A stretch of DNA of 5,729 nucleotides, from positions 1 through 5,729 of the forward strand of contig CABTZE010000130.1 of assembly GCA_902489215.1 (NCBI GenBank), written 5' to 3'. Shown one piece after another: positions 1-5,344 of this stretch. A model generated the notes under the pieces. That model did not search any database. It had not been told where the DNA came from and was given only the letters and a program-made list of their open reading frames with translations. The DNA is from an uncultured Brevibacterium sp. Lineage in GTDB: Bacteria; Actinomycetota; Actinomycetes; Actinomycetales; Brevibacteriaceae. The number at the start of each line of letters is the position of its first letter. The first letter of the stretch is position 1. Position numbers and translations under genes: made by a program.

Positions 1-34
1 CCCCGCCGTAAGTGTGTTAGGGCTGGCTCAGCCG

Positions 35-69
35 GACTCTGACTGGGCCGATCTGGCCGCGGCAGAGTC
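35..69 (-). terminator. Stem-loop downstream of the AI-2E family gene, probable terminator
   Basis: A perfect 7-bp inverted repeat (GACTCTG at 35-41, CAGAGTC at 63-69) encloses a second short stem, GGCC at 46-49 with GGCC at 55-58. It begins 8 bases after the minus-strand stop codon at 78-80, where a terminator would sit. There is no T-tract after it on the minus strand; actinobacterial terminators often lack one, so termination is inferred from position and symmetry. The remaining bases 1-34 show no gene I can support. Confidence 0.4.
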
Positions 70-77
70 AGTCTGCT

Positions 78-1385
78 TCAGTCAGCCTGTTTGCCCTGTT
101 TGAAGTCAGAGACGATGACGGTGCGCCGACGACCCTGGAAAGGCCCTTCCTCGTTCGATGAATCGCCTTCCGGCAGTTCGGGCCCTTCCCCGGGGGCAAT
201 CACGCCTTCGCGCCGGGCGTCGGCAAGCATCTGCTGGGAGGACAGTTCGGCAAGATAGCCGATGGCGGCGGATACAGAAGCGACTACCGGCACAGCGAAC
301 AGGGCGCCGACAATTCCGAACTGGTAGGAGCCGACGGCCACCGCGAGAACAACAGCAAGCGGGTGAACAGAAACCGCCTTGCCCATGAGGAACGGCTGGA
401 GCACATTGCTTTCGACCTGCTGCACCAGCAGGACGATGCCCAGCATGATGATCGCATGGACAAATCCCTTGGCCACCAGTGCCAGCAGAACCGCGATGAT
501 GCCCGTTGCAACCGCACCGACAATCGGGATGAAGGATGCCAGGAAGATGAGCACAGTCAGCGGAATGACAAGGGGAACGCCCAAAATCAGCGCACCGATG
601 CCGATGCCCAGAGCATCCACCGCTGCGACGATCACCTGGATGCGGGCGTACTGACCCAGCGCCACCCAGCCGCGAACAGCGGCCCCGAGGGCGGGTTCGC
701 GCGCCGGCACCGGCAGCAGACGGGTGATCCAGCGGGCGATGGTGGATCCTTCGAGAAGGAAGAAAAAGGTGGAGAACAGCGCAATCAGCAGGCCTGCGAA
801 GAAGCTGCCGACACTCGTCGCAGCACCCACAACACCCGTTGCGATTTTGCCCTTCTGCTCGCTGAGGAAGGTGTTGACCTGCTGTGTTCCGTCAGCAACA
901 GCCTGTGCGATCACGCTTGAATCCAGGCCCAGCGGGTTCGACTGAAGCCACGTGGCAATGGCGTCAACACCCTTCATGGTGGTTGACGTCAGATCGATGA
1001 TGCCGGTGACCAGCTGCTGGCCGACGAGCGCAAGCAGGCCAACCACCACAAGGATGAAGCTCAGCAGCACCGTCGCGGCAGCAGCCGCACGCGGCCACTT
1101 GTGACGCACCAAGAAGTTCACCAGCGGTGTCAGCAGTGCCGAAATGAGCAAGGCGACAAGCAGCGGAATGAGAACGTACGTGACCTTCCCCAGGAGCCAC
1201 AGAAGAACCGCAACCGCTGCCAAAACAACAAGAGACCGCCAGCTCCAAGCGGCGGCCAAGCGCAGGCCGCGCGACACAAAGGGCACGTAGCTGCGCGACT
1301 GCAAGCGGTAAGCGTCCGCCATCGCGGGATCGGTCAGCGGCTCGACAGCCGCCCCCGACTGTTCTTTGGGACTCTTCTTCGTCAT
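78..1385 (-). CDS. AI-2E family transporter (polytopic membrane protein)
   Basis: This 435-residue integral membrane protein belongs to the AI-2E transporter / UPF0118 family. Family members have been linked to autoinducer-2 export or Na+/H+ antiport, but most are untested, so the substrate here is unknown. Hydrophobic segments lie at about residues 52-66, 70-91, 101-122, 193-212, 250-270, 271-303, 309-322 and 343-375. The long stretch between about 123 and 192 is the non-membrane region usual in the family. The best signature is at 325-366, ESNVLQPFLMGKAVSVHPL followed by a Gly-rich segment ending in GALFAVP. The N-terminal 40 residues and the tail after about 385 are hydrophilic; the tail is acidic and then basic. 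The ATG at 1385 has no good Shine-Dalgarno, but a TANNNT hexamer sits 7 bases upstream, consistent with a leaderless message. The gene is divergent from the SGNH gene. Length is normal for the family and nothing looks broken. Confidence 0.9.
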   Translation of the reverse strand: MTKKSPKEQSGAAVEPLTDPAMADAYRLQSRSYVPFVSRGLRLAAAWSWRSLVVLAAVAVLLWLLGKVTYVLIPLLVALLISALLTPLVNFLVRHKWPRAAAAATVLLSFILVVVGLLALVGQQLVTGIIDLTSTTMKGVDAIATWLQSNPLGLDSSVIAQAVADGTQQVNTFLSEQKGKIATGVVGAATSVGSFFAGLLIALFSTFFFLLEGSTIARWITRLLPVPAREPALGAAVRGWVALGQYARIQVIVAAVDALGIGIGALILGVPLVIPLTVLIFLASFIPIVGAVATGIIAVLLALVAKGFVHAIIMLGIVLLVQQVESNVLQPFLMGKAVSVHPLAVVLAVAVGSYQFGIVGALFAVPVVASVSAAIGYLAELSSQQMLADARREGVIAPGEGPELPEGDSSNEEGPFQGRRRTVIVSDFKQGKQAD

Positions 1386-1391
1386 GAGACC

Positions 1392-1397
1392 AGGCTA
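1392..1397 (-). promoter_or_regulatory. Candidate -10 element for the AI-2E gene (leaderless)
   Basis: On the minus strand the hexamer reads TAGCCT and fits the actinobacterial TANNNT -10 consensus. Its last base is 7 positions before the A of the ATG at 1385, so transcription would start at or next to the start codon. No convincing -35 is seen; a TTGAAA lies upstream but too close (14 bases). An overlapping TATAGC is an alternative. The same spacing occurs at the divergent gene, which raises confidence slightly. Confidence 0.4.
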
Positions 1398-1477
1398 TAT
1401 CCTGTCGGCGGTTTCAACGATCCCGCCTGGCCGAATCAGCCTTGTGACGTTCGCACGTACGCCCGCGGCCAGACGGT

Positions 1478-1483
1478 TAGAGT
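1478..1483 (+). promoter_or_regulatory. Candidate -10 element for the SGNH-maf unit (leaderless)
   Basis: TAGAGT matches TANNNT and ends exactly 7 bases before the GTG start at 1490, which predicts a transcript beginning on the start codon. No purine-rich Shine-Dalgarno of normal strength precedes the GTG. No clear -35 hexamer is visible at 16-18 bases; TTGTGA at 1442-1447 is too far away. The rest of the 104-bp divergent spacer (1386-1489) holds no further element I can support beyond a small CGTACG palindrome at 1456-1461. Confidence 0.4.
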
Positions 1484-1489
1484 GGAACC

Positions 1490-2446
1490 GTGAAGAACAG
1501 CTGGAAAGCGATACTCGCAGCCGGAACGACAGCCGGTGCTGCGGTGGGGGCCGGATCGGGAATTCTGCGCGCGCAGTCGAAACGTGTACGCCGCGCCTTC
1601 CGAGCGGATGCGCAGCGGCGCAAATATCCGCACGCCGCCGTTGTAGGCGAAGACGGCTCACGCGGCCCGCTGAGCGCTGAGGACAGCGGTCTGCCCGCCG
1701 TGGCCGTCATCGGAGATTCTTGGCTGTCCGGCATCGGCCTTGAAAAAGCCGCCGATCACCCGGCCGTGCGCATCGCCCGCGGTTTTGCCGCACTGGCGCA
1801 TTCGCCCGTCCGTCTGCGCAGCCTCGCGCTCCCCGCTGTCGGCGCTTCCTCTGTTGCCGCCCAAGTCTCAGAGCTTCTCGCCGACGCGACAATGGCACGC
1901 ACACCCGGCGGATCAGAGCTTCGCCTGGCCGTCATTTCGATGGGAACCGCCGATGTCGTCCACCCGGTCAAGGGCACAATCGGCCTTCCGATTCTCACCA
2001 ACGCCATCAACCGGCTGCAGGTTGAAGGCCACTACAGGGTTCTTGTTCTCACCACTCCGAACCTCGGCGGACTGCCGGGCCTGCGCAATCCCGTGCGCAC
2101 AGTCCTGCGCCGCTCGTCGCGCGTTCTTGCCGGATCGCAGACTGTTGCCGCCCTGTCGACCAATGCGGTCCCCATCAGCCTCACCAACCTGCTTTCCGGC
2201 ACCTCGCGCGTCAGCCTGCTGGCACCCGAAGGCCGCTACCCTTCCCGGTTCGGAAGCGCACAGATCGCCTCGGGCGTCATAACAACAGCCGCCCGGGTCA
2301 TGGAGTTTCCCACCGCGATTGTCAACACATCCGAGCCCTCGTCCACTCCTCCGGCACCCACCCAAGCCTTGGAAAGGCAGGCCGCACAGGCACCTCGGAA
2401 CCGTGCGGAAGAAGCCGCGGAAGAAGAACAGGAGAGCACAGAATGA
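1490..2446 (+). CDS. SGNH/GDSL-fold hydrolase-like protein, possibly inactive
   Basis: This 318-residue protein has a hydrophobic Ala/Gly-rich N-terminus (about 7-28), likely a signal anchor since no lipobox cysteine is seen, then a basic stretch (about 31-45) and an SGNH-like domain (about 70-272). Block I is clear: VAVIGDSW, with the presumed nucleophile Ser77. The block II glycine is probably Gly118 (PAVGAS). Block III reads GTAD at 152-155, where active enzymes usually have GxND. At block V, where DGFHPS-like sequence is expected, it reads EGRYPS at 247-252, so Asp and His appear as Glu247 and Tyr250. The fold is therefore well supported but esterase or lipase activity is doubtful. The C-terminal tail after about 280 is Pro/Thr- then Glu-rich and probably disordered. 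The start is a GTG placed 7 bases after a -10-like hexamer. The last bases overlap the maf start (ATGA), so the two genes form one operon. Substrate unknown. Confidence 0.8.
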   Translation: MKNSWKAILAAGTTAGAAVGAGSGILRAQSKRVRRAFRADAQRRKYPHAAVVGEDGSRGPLSAEDSGLPAVAVIGDSWLSGIGLEKAADHPAVRIARGFAALAHSPVRLRSLALPAVGASSVAAQVSELLADATMARTPGGSELRLAVISMGTADVVHPVKGTIGLPILTNAINRLQVEGHYRVLVLTTPNLGGLPGLRNPVRTVLRRSSRVLAGSQTVAALSTNAVPISLTNLLSGTSRVSLLAPEGRYPSRFGSAQIASGVITTAARVMEFPTAIVNTSEPSSTPPAPTQALERQAAQAPRNRAEEAAEEEQESTE

Positions 2447-3135
2447 CCGCGGTCATCCTCGCGTCCGGATCCCCCTCCCGCCTGTCCATCCTGCGGGCCG
2501 CCGGCATCGAACCGACCGTCATCGTGTCCGGCGTCGACGAAGACGCGGCCCTGGCTCAGGCGGAAGAGGAGCGCGGCCGTGCACTCACTACAGCTGAACA
2601 GACCGCCGTCCTGGCCACCGCCAAGGGCCGCGCGGTCATCGGCGAACTGACTGCCGACGATCTCCCGGGCAGCGCCGACGAACCCGTCGTGCTCATCGCC
2701 TCGGATTCCATGCTGGAACTTGACGGCCAAGCGGTTGGCAAACCACACACGCCAGAAAGGGCGCGCGCACTGTGGCGCGACATGGGAGGGCGCAGCGCCC
2801 ATCTGCACAGCGGCATCTTCATGGCCCGCCTGAGCCGTCCGAGCGACGACACCGCACCCGAGGTTGAAGACTCCGCAGAGGCCGTGGGATCCACCATGAT
2901 CACCACCGCCGAACTCACAGATGCCGAAATCGACGCCTACGTGGGGACGGAAGAACCTCTCGAGGTGGCAGGAGGGCTCACGATCGACGGCTACGGGGCC
3001 GCTTTCGTCACCCGGATCGAGGGAGACCACACGAACGTCTTGGGCATGTCGGTTCCCCTGCTGCGCGATATGTGCCGGCAGCTGGGAATCGAATGGCACT
3101 CGCTGTGGAACAGGGCTTCCGGCGCCAGCGTGTGA
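2443..3135 (+). CDS. maf: Maf family nucleoside triphosphate pyrophosphatase
   Basis: Maf proteins are cytoplasmic house-cleaning enzymes that hydrolyse (d)NTPs, including modified ones, to the monophosphate and pyrophosphate; some also affect septum formation. At 230 residues this one is slightly longer than typical. The N-terminal phosphate-binding motif is LASGSPSR (6-13), the actinobacterial form of LASxSPRR. Lys61 lies in ATAKGRAV, the presumed catalytic Asp88 in ASDSML, and the GKP motif is at 99-101. The C-terminal signature comprises EIDAYVGTEEPLEVAGG (162-178) and HTNVLGMSVPLL (196-207). An acidic low-complexity stretch at about 131-148 accounts for some of the extra length. The ATG at 2443 overlaps the upstream TGA (ATGA), and a good AGGAG at 2430-2434, 8 bases before the ATG, supports this start. 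Translational coupling with the SGNH gene is likely. The dTTP/UTP-type preference of the YhdE subgroup is only inferred. Confidence 0.93.
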   Translation: MTAVILASGSPSRLSILRAAGIEPTVIVSGVDEDAALAQAEEERGRALTTAEQTAVLATAKGRAVIGELTADDLPGSADEPVVLIASDSMLELDGQAVGKPHTPERARALWRDMGGRSAHLHSGIFMARLSRPSDDTAPEVEDSAEAVGSTMITTAELTDAEIDAYVGTEEPLEVAGGLTIDGYGAAFVTRIEGDHTNVLGMSVPLLRDMCRQLGIEWHSLWNRASGASV

Positions 3136-3150
3136 GCGTCAGCGCTACAC
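3130..3150 (+). terminator. Hairpin spanning the maf stop codon
   Basis: GTGT-g-AGCG (3130-3138) pairs with CGCTACAC (3143-3150). The result is an 8-bp stem with a single bulged G at 3134 and a TCAG loop at 3139-3142. It includes the TGA stop at 3133-3135. There is no T-tract, so it may end the SGNH-maf transcript or stabilise its 3' end; which of these is inference. Confidence 0.4.
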
Positions 3151-3186
3151 CAACCCACAGAAGACACGCGCGCACGATGCTTGCGC

Positions 3187-3209
3187 CAAAAGCTTTTCCC
3201 CGGCTTTTG
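3187..3209 (+). terminator. Inverted repeat between maf and accA3
   Basis: CAAAAGC (3187-3193) and GCTTTTG (3203-3209) form a perfect 7-bp inverted repeat with a 9-base loop. The left arm is also part of the palindrome AAAAGCTTTT. It lies 51 bases after the maf stop, so it could be a terminator for the upstream unit. The right arm overlaps a TTTGT/ACAAA dyad upstream of accA3, so an operator role is an alternative. Confidence 0.35.
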
Positions 3210-3224
3210 TCTCCAACACACAAA
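3206..3224. promoter_or_regulatory. Operator-like dyad upstream of accA3
   Basis: TTTGT (3206-3210) and ACAAA (3220-3224) form a 5-bp inverted repeat around a 9-base centre, in an AT-richer patch within GC-rich DNA about 60-75 bases upstream of the accA3 start. The size and symmetry suit a dimeric regulator. I do not recognise the motif as a known binding site, and 5-bp arms can arise by chance. Confidence 0.25.
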
Positions 3225-3244
3225 TCATTAGTGGTCGTCATTAG
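3225..3244 (+). repeat. Direct repeat TCATTAG x2 in the accA3 upstream region
   Basis: TCATTAG occurs at 3225-3231 and again at 3238-3244, a period of 13 bases. The second copy overlaps the -10 candidate TAGATT at 3242-3247. Its location between the two genes suggests regulator half-sites, but it could be chance in an AT-richer patch. Confidence 0.35.
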
Positions 3245-3247
3245 ATT
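3242..3247 (+). promoter_or_regulatory. Candidate -10 element for accA3
   Basis: TAGATT fits TANNNT and would give a start near 3254, leaving a leader of about 29 bases that contains the Shine-Dalgarno at 3273-3277. No recognisable -35 lies 16-18 bases upstream. It is the best hexamer in the spacer, but the call is weak. Confidence 0.35.
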
Positions 3248-3272
3248 TGCTGTGTCTATCCCCGATCCCCTC

Positions 3273-3277
3273 AGGAG
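3273..3277 (+). promoter_or_regulatory. Ribosome binding site fixing the accA3 start
   Basis: AGGAG at 3273-3277 lies 5 bases before the ATG at 3283. It selects this start over the in-frame TTG at 3247, which would add 12 residues unlike the family and has no such site. Confidence 0.8.
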
Positions 3278-3282
3278 AGCGA

Positions 3283-5070
3283 ATGTCGTCGACCTTTTCC
3301 GCAACGGTGAAAACAAAGCCGTTCACGCGGGTGCTCATCGCCAATCGCGGTGAAATCGCGCTCCGGGTCGTCCGGGCGTGCCACGATCTTGGCCTGACCG
3401 CGATCGCCGCGTACACGACACCCGACTCCGACGCCGACTTCGTCCGCTACGCCGACGACGCTTGGCTCATGCCCGGCAACGGCGCAGCTGAAACCTACCT
3501 CGACATCGACTCCATCCTCACAATCGCCGAACGCTCCGGCGCCGAGGCCGTCCACCCTGGCTACGGCTACCTTGCTGAGAGTCCCGAATTCGCGCAGGCC
3601 GTCATCGACGCGGGCCTGGTGTGGGTCGGGCCTCCCCCGGCGGCCATCGCCGGCCTTGCAGACAAAGCCAACGCCCGCGCCGTGGCCCGCAAAGTCGGCG
3701 CCCCCACCACGCGCGGCTCCAACGGTCCCGTGACAAGCGTCGACGATGCCTTGGCAGTGGCCGACGAGATCGGCTACCCCGTCGTCATCAAAGCCGTTCA
3801 CGGCGGCGGCGGACGCGGTTTCCGCACGGCGGCCAGCCGCGCCGAACTGCCCCATGCCTACGAATCCGCAGGCCGCGAAGCCAAAGCCGCTTTCGGCCGC
3901 GATGACGTGCTGGTCGAACAGCAGATCCTCCGCCCCCGCCACATCGAGGTCCAGGCTATTGCCGATGCCGCCGGGCGGATCCTCATCGGCTCGACTCGCG
4001 ACTGCACACTGCAGCGCCGCAACCAGAAGATCATCGAAGAGGCCCCCGCACCGTTCCTCAGCGAAGACCAGGTTGCCACGCTGACGGAGGCGACTGAGAG
4101 CATTCTGCGCGCTGTCGGCTACGTGGGTGCCGCCACGTGTGAATTCCTCATGGGCGACAACGGGACGCTGTCGTTCATGGAAACCAACGCCCGCATCCAG
4201 GTGGAGCACACCATTACGGAAGAAGTGGCCGGCATCGACCTGGTCGCCTGGCAGCTGAAGATCGCCCAGGGCGAATCCCTGCCCGAATCGTTCCCCGCTC
4301 CCCGCGGCCACGCCATTCAGTTCCGCATCAACGCCGAAGACCCCGCACAGAACTTCTTCCCGGCGACCGGCAAGATCACAGCTCTGCGCGAACCCGCAGG
4401 CCCCGGTGTGCGCATGGACTCTGGCGTGGAGGTCGGACGTTTCGTCACATCTGACTTCGACCCCATGCTCGCCAAGCTCATCGTGACCGGTGAAGACCGC
4501 CAGCAGGCACTGGCCCGCGCCCGCCGCGCACTGAACGAGTACGTCTTGGAAGGTGTTGCCACGCTCCTGCCGCTGCACCGTGCGCTCGTGAACGAACCGG
4601 CGTTTGCTGACGACTTCTCGGTGTCAACCGAATGGCTCCAGACGGAATACGTCCCGAATTTCGACATTCCCGCATCAACACCGGGTGACGCTGGACCCGA
4701 GACCAGTTCTGTCGATGTTGTCGTTGAGGTCGACGGCCACCGCCTGACTGTCAAAGTTCCCAAGGAGCTGGCAGCTGCGGGCAACGGCAGCGCAGCCCAG
4801 GCTGAACGTCCCGCACGCCGTCTGCGCCGCAAGGGATCGCGCCGTTCGAACGAATCTGCTGAGCTGGCAGCCCCCATGCAGGGCACCATCGTGTCCGTCG
4901 ACGTAGCAGCCGGAGAATCCGTTTCCGAAGGTCAGACACTGGCCGTCATTGAGGCTATGAAGATGGAGCAGCCGCTCAAGGCCACCCGTGACGGCGTTGT
5001 GAGCGACGTGCTTGTTGAGGCCGGCGCTTCAGTCAAATCGGGTACGAAGCTCATCACCTTCGCCTCATAA
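3283..5070 (+). CDS. accA3: Acyl-CoA carboxylase alpha subunit (biotin carboxylase + biotin carrier)
   Basis: This 595-residue cytoplasmic protein carboxylates its own biotin using ATP and bicarbonate, then hands the carboxyl group to a beta subunit that makes malonyl- or methylmalonyl-CoA for fatty acid and related lipid synthesis. The biotin carboxylase N-domain (about 14-122) carries RVLIANRGEIALRV and HPGYGYLAES. The ATP-grasp domain (about 123-325) has Lys128, Lys170 before the loop HGGGGRGF, His220, Lys249 in LQRRNQK, and Glu287, Glu300, Asn302 and Arg304 in METNARIQVEH. The C-domain (about 343-450) has Arg348 in FRINAEDP and FDPMLAKL. A variable linker with a basic patch (about 508-522) leads to the biotinyl domain (about 527-594), with biotinylated Lys560 in EAMKMEQ, 35 residues from the end as usual. 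All expected catalytic positions are present. One departure is LADK at 125-128, where MGDK or LGDK is usual. The start is fixed by AGGAG and the N-terminus. Names differ between genera (accA3, accBC, accA2). No beta subunit lies nearby. Confidence 0.95.
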   Translation: MSSTFSATVKTKPFTRVLIANRGEIALRVVRACHDLGLTAIAAYTTPDSDADFVRYADDAWLMPGNGAAETYLDIDSILTIAERSGAEAVHPGYGYLAESPEFAQAVIDAGLVWVGPPPAAIAGLADKANARAVARKVGAPTTRGSNGPVTSVDDALAVADEIGYPVVIKAVHGGGGRGFRTAASRAELPHAYESAGREAKAAFGRDDVLVEQQILRPRHIEVQAIADAAGRILIGSTRDCTLQRRNQKIIEEAPAPFLSEDQVATLTEATESILRAVGYVGAATCEFLMGDNGTLSFMETNARIQVEHTITEEVAGIDLVAWQLKIAQGESLPESFPAPRGHAIQFRINAEDPAQNFFPATGKITALREPAGPGVRMDSGVEVGRFVTSDFDPMLAKLIVTGEDRQQALARARRALNEYVLEGVATLLPLHRALVNEPAFADDFSVSTEWLQTEYVPNFDIPASTPGDAGPETSSVDVVVEVDGHRLTVKVPKELAAAGNGSAAQAERPARRLRRKGSRRSNESAELAAPMQGTIVSVDVAAGESVSEGQTLAVIEAMKMEQPLKATRDGVVSDVLVEAGASVKSGTKLITFAS

Positions 5071-5087
5071 GATCCGCGTGCCGGTCC

Positions 5088-5110
5088 GTGCGAAGGCCAG
5101 CTTTCGGCAC
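5088..5110 (+). terminator. Hairpin after accA3, probable terminator
   Basis: GTGCGAAGG (5088-5096) pairs with CTTTCG-g-CAC (5101-5110) around a CCAG loop. This makes a 9-bp stem with one G-T pair and one bulged G, starting 17 bases after the accA3 TAA. A competing longer-range pairing, GTGCCG 5078-5083 with CGGCAC 5105-5110, also exists. There is no T-tract. Its position just past the stop suggests termination or 3'-end protection. Confidence 0.45.
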
Positions 5111-5115
5111 ACCCG

Positions 5116-5226
5116 TTAGACGGAATCCACGCCTTAGCCGCACAAAAACACCCAATAGCCGGGATCTGCACCTTAGCGACCACTGCTAAAGCGTGGATCC
5201 GTTGCTAAAGCGTGGGCGGGTGCTGA
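5116..5226. repeat. Array of short repeats with orientation switch in convergent intergenic DNA
   Basis: The best copies are TGCTAAAGCGTGG at 5184-5196 and 5203-5215, identical over 13 bases with period 19, and a degenerate third at 5221-5230. In opposite orientation lie GGAATCCACGCCTTAGC (5122-5138) and GGATCTGCACCTTAGC (5162-5177). These are near matches to the reverse complement of GCTAAAGCGTGGATCC (5185-5200). Weaker TTAG-like cores at 5116-5119 and 5155-5158 complete a series spaced 18, 21 and 18 bases, then 19 and 18 bases after the orientation changes near 5180. No open reading frame accounts for it. It could be an array of protein-binding boxes, a decayed tandem repeat, or a small intergenic repeat element. 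The two exact copies are certain; the extended array is my reading. Confidence 0.65.
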
Positions 5227-5283
5227 AGGCCGAGGCGCCGGGTAAGTGCAGAAGACGAGGAGCCGCGGCCGCACGACCAACAG

Positions 5284-5324
5284 ACAGCAGAAGAGCCGCA
5301 CACGAAGTGCGGCTCGACTGCTGT
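5284..5324. terminator. Compound stem-loop, probable bidirectional terminator
   Basis: The inner stem is a perfect 9 bp, GAGCCGCAC (5293-5301) with GTGCGGCTC (5307-5315), closed by a 5-base loop. Beyond a 2x2 internal mismatch (AA opposite GA), ACAGCAG (5284-5290) pairs with CTGCTGT (5318-5324) for 7 more base pairs. It lies between the convergent ends of accA3 and lpdA, 20 bases past the lpdA stop, so it most likely ends lpdA and backs up accA3 termination. Neither side has a long T-tract. Confidence 0.8.
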
Positions 5325-5344
5325 TACGGCTTGGCTGCCGAGAC

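Noticed and set aside
2..103. Plus-strand open frame at the left edge, possible end of a convergent gene
   Set aside because: The visible peptide has no recognisable motif, runs through the hairpin at 35-69 and overlaps the AI-2E 3' end; too short to support.
363..920. 185-codon plus-strand open frame inside the AI-2E gene
   Set aside because: Its product is very rich in Asp, Gln, Arg and His with no hydrophobic core, a shadow of the hydrophobic membrane protein on the other strand.
2236..3099. 287-codon open frame antisense to maf and the SGNH end
   Set aside because: It lies opposite confirmed coding sequence, its Gly/Asp/His-rich composition is typical of antisense frames, and no domain is recognisable.
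3247..3282. TTG start extending accA3 by 12 residues
   Set aside because: The ATG at 3283 has a well-placed AGGAG, and the extra residues do not resemble family N-termini; the TTG also overlaps the -10 candidate.
3271..4578. 435-codon open frame antisense to accA3
   Set aside because: It mirrors the accA3 codon pattern in GC-rich DNA, its translation shows no recognisable domain, and accA3 on the opposite strand is certain.
5116..5226. Short CRISPR array
   Set aside because: Repeats are only about 13-17 bases, degenerate, spaced about 19 bases start to start and reversed in orientation; no cas gene lies in the window.
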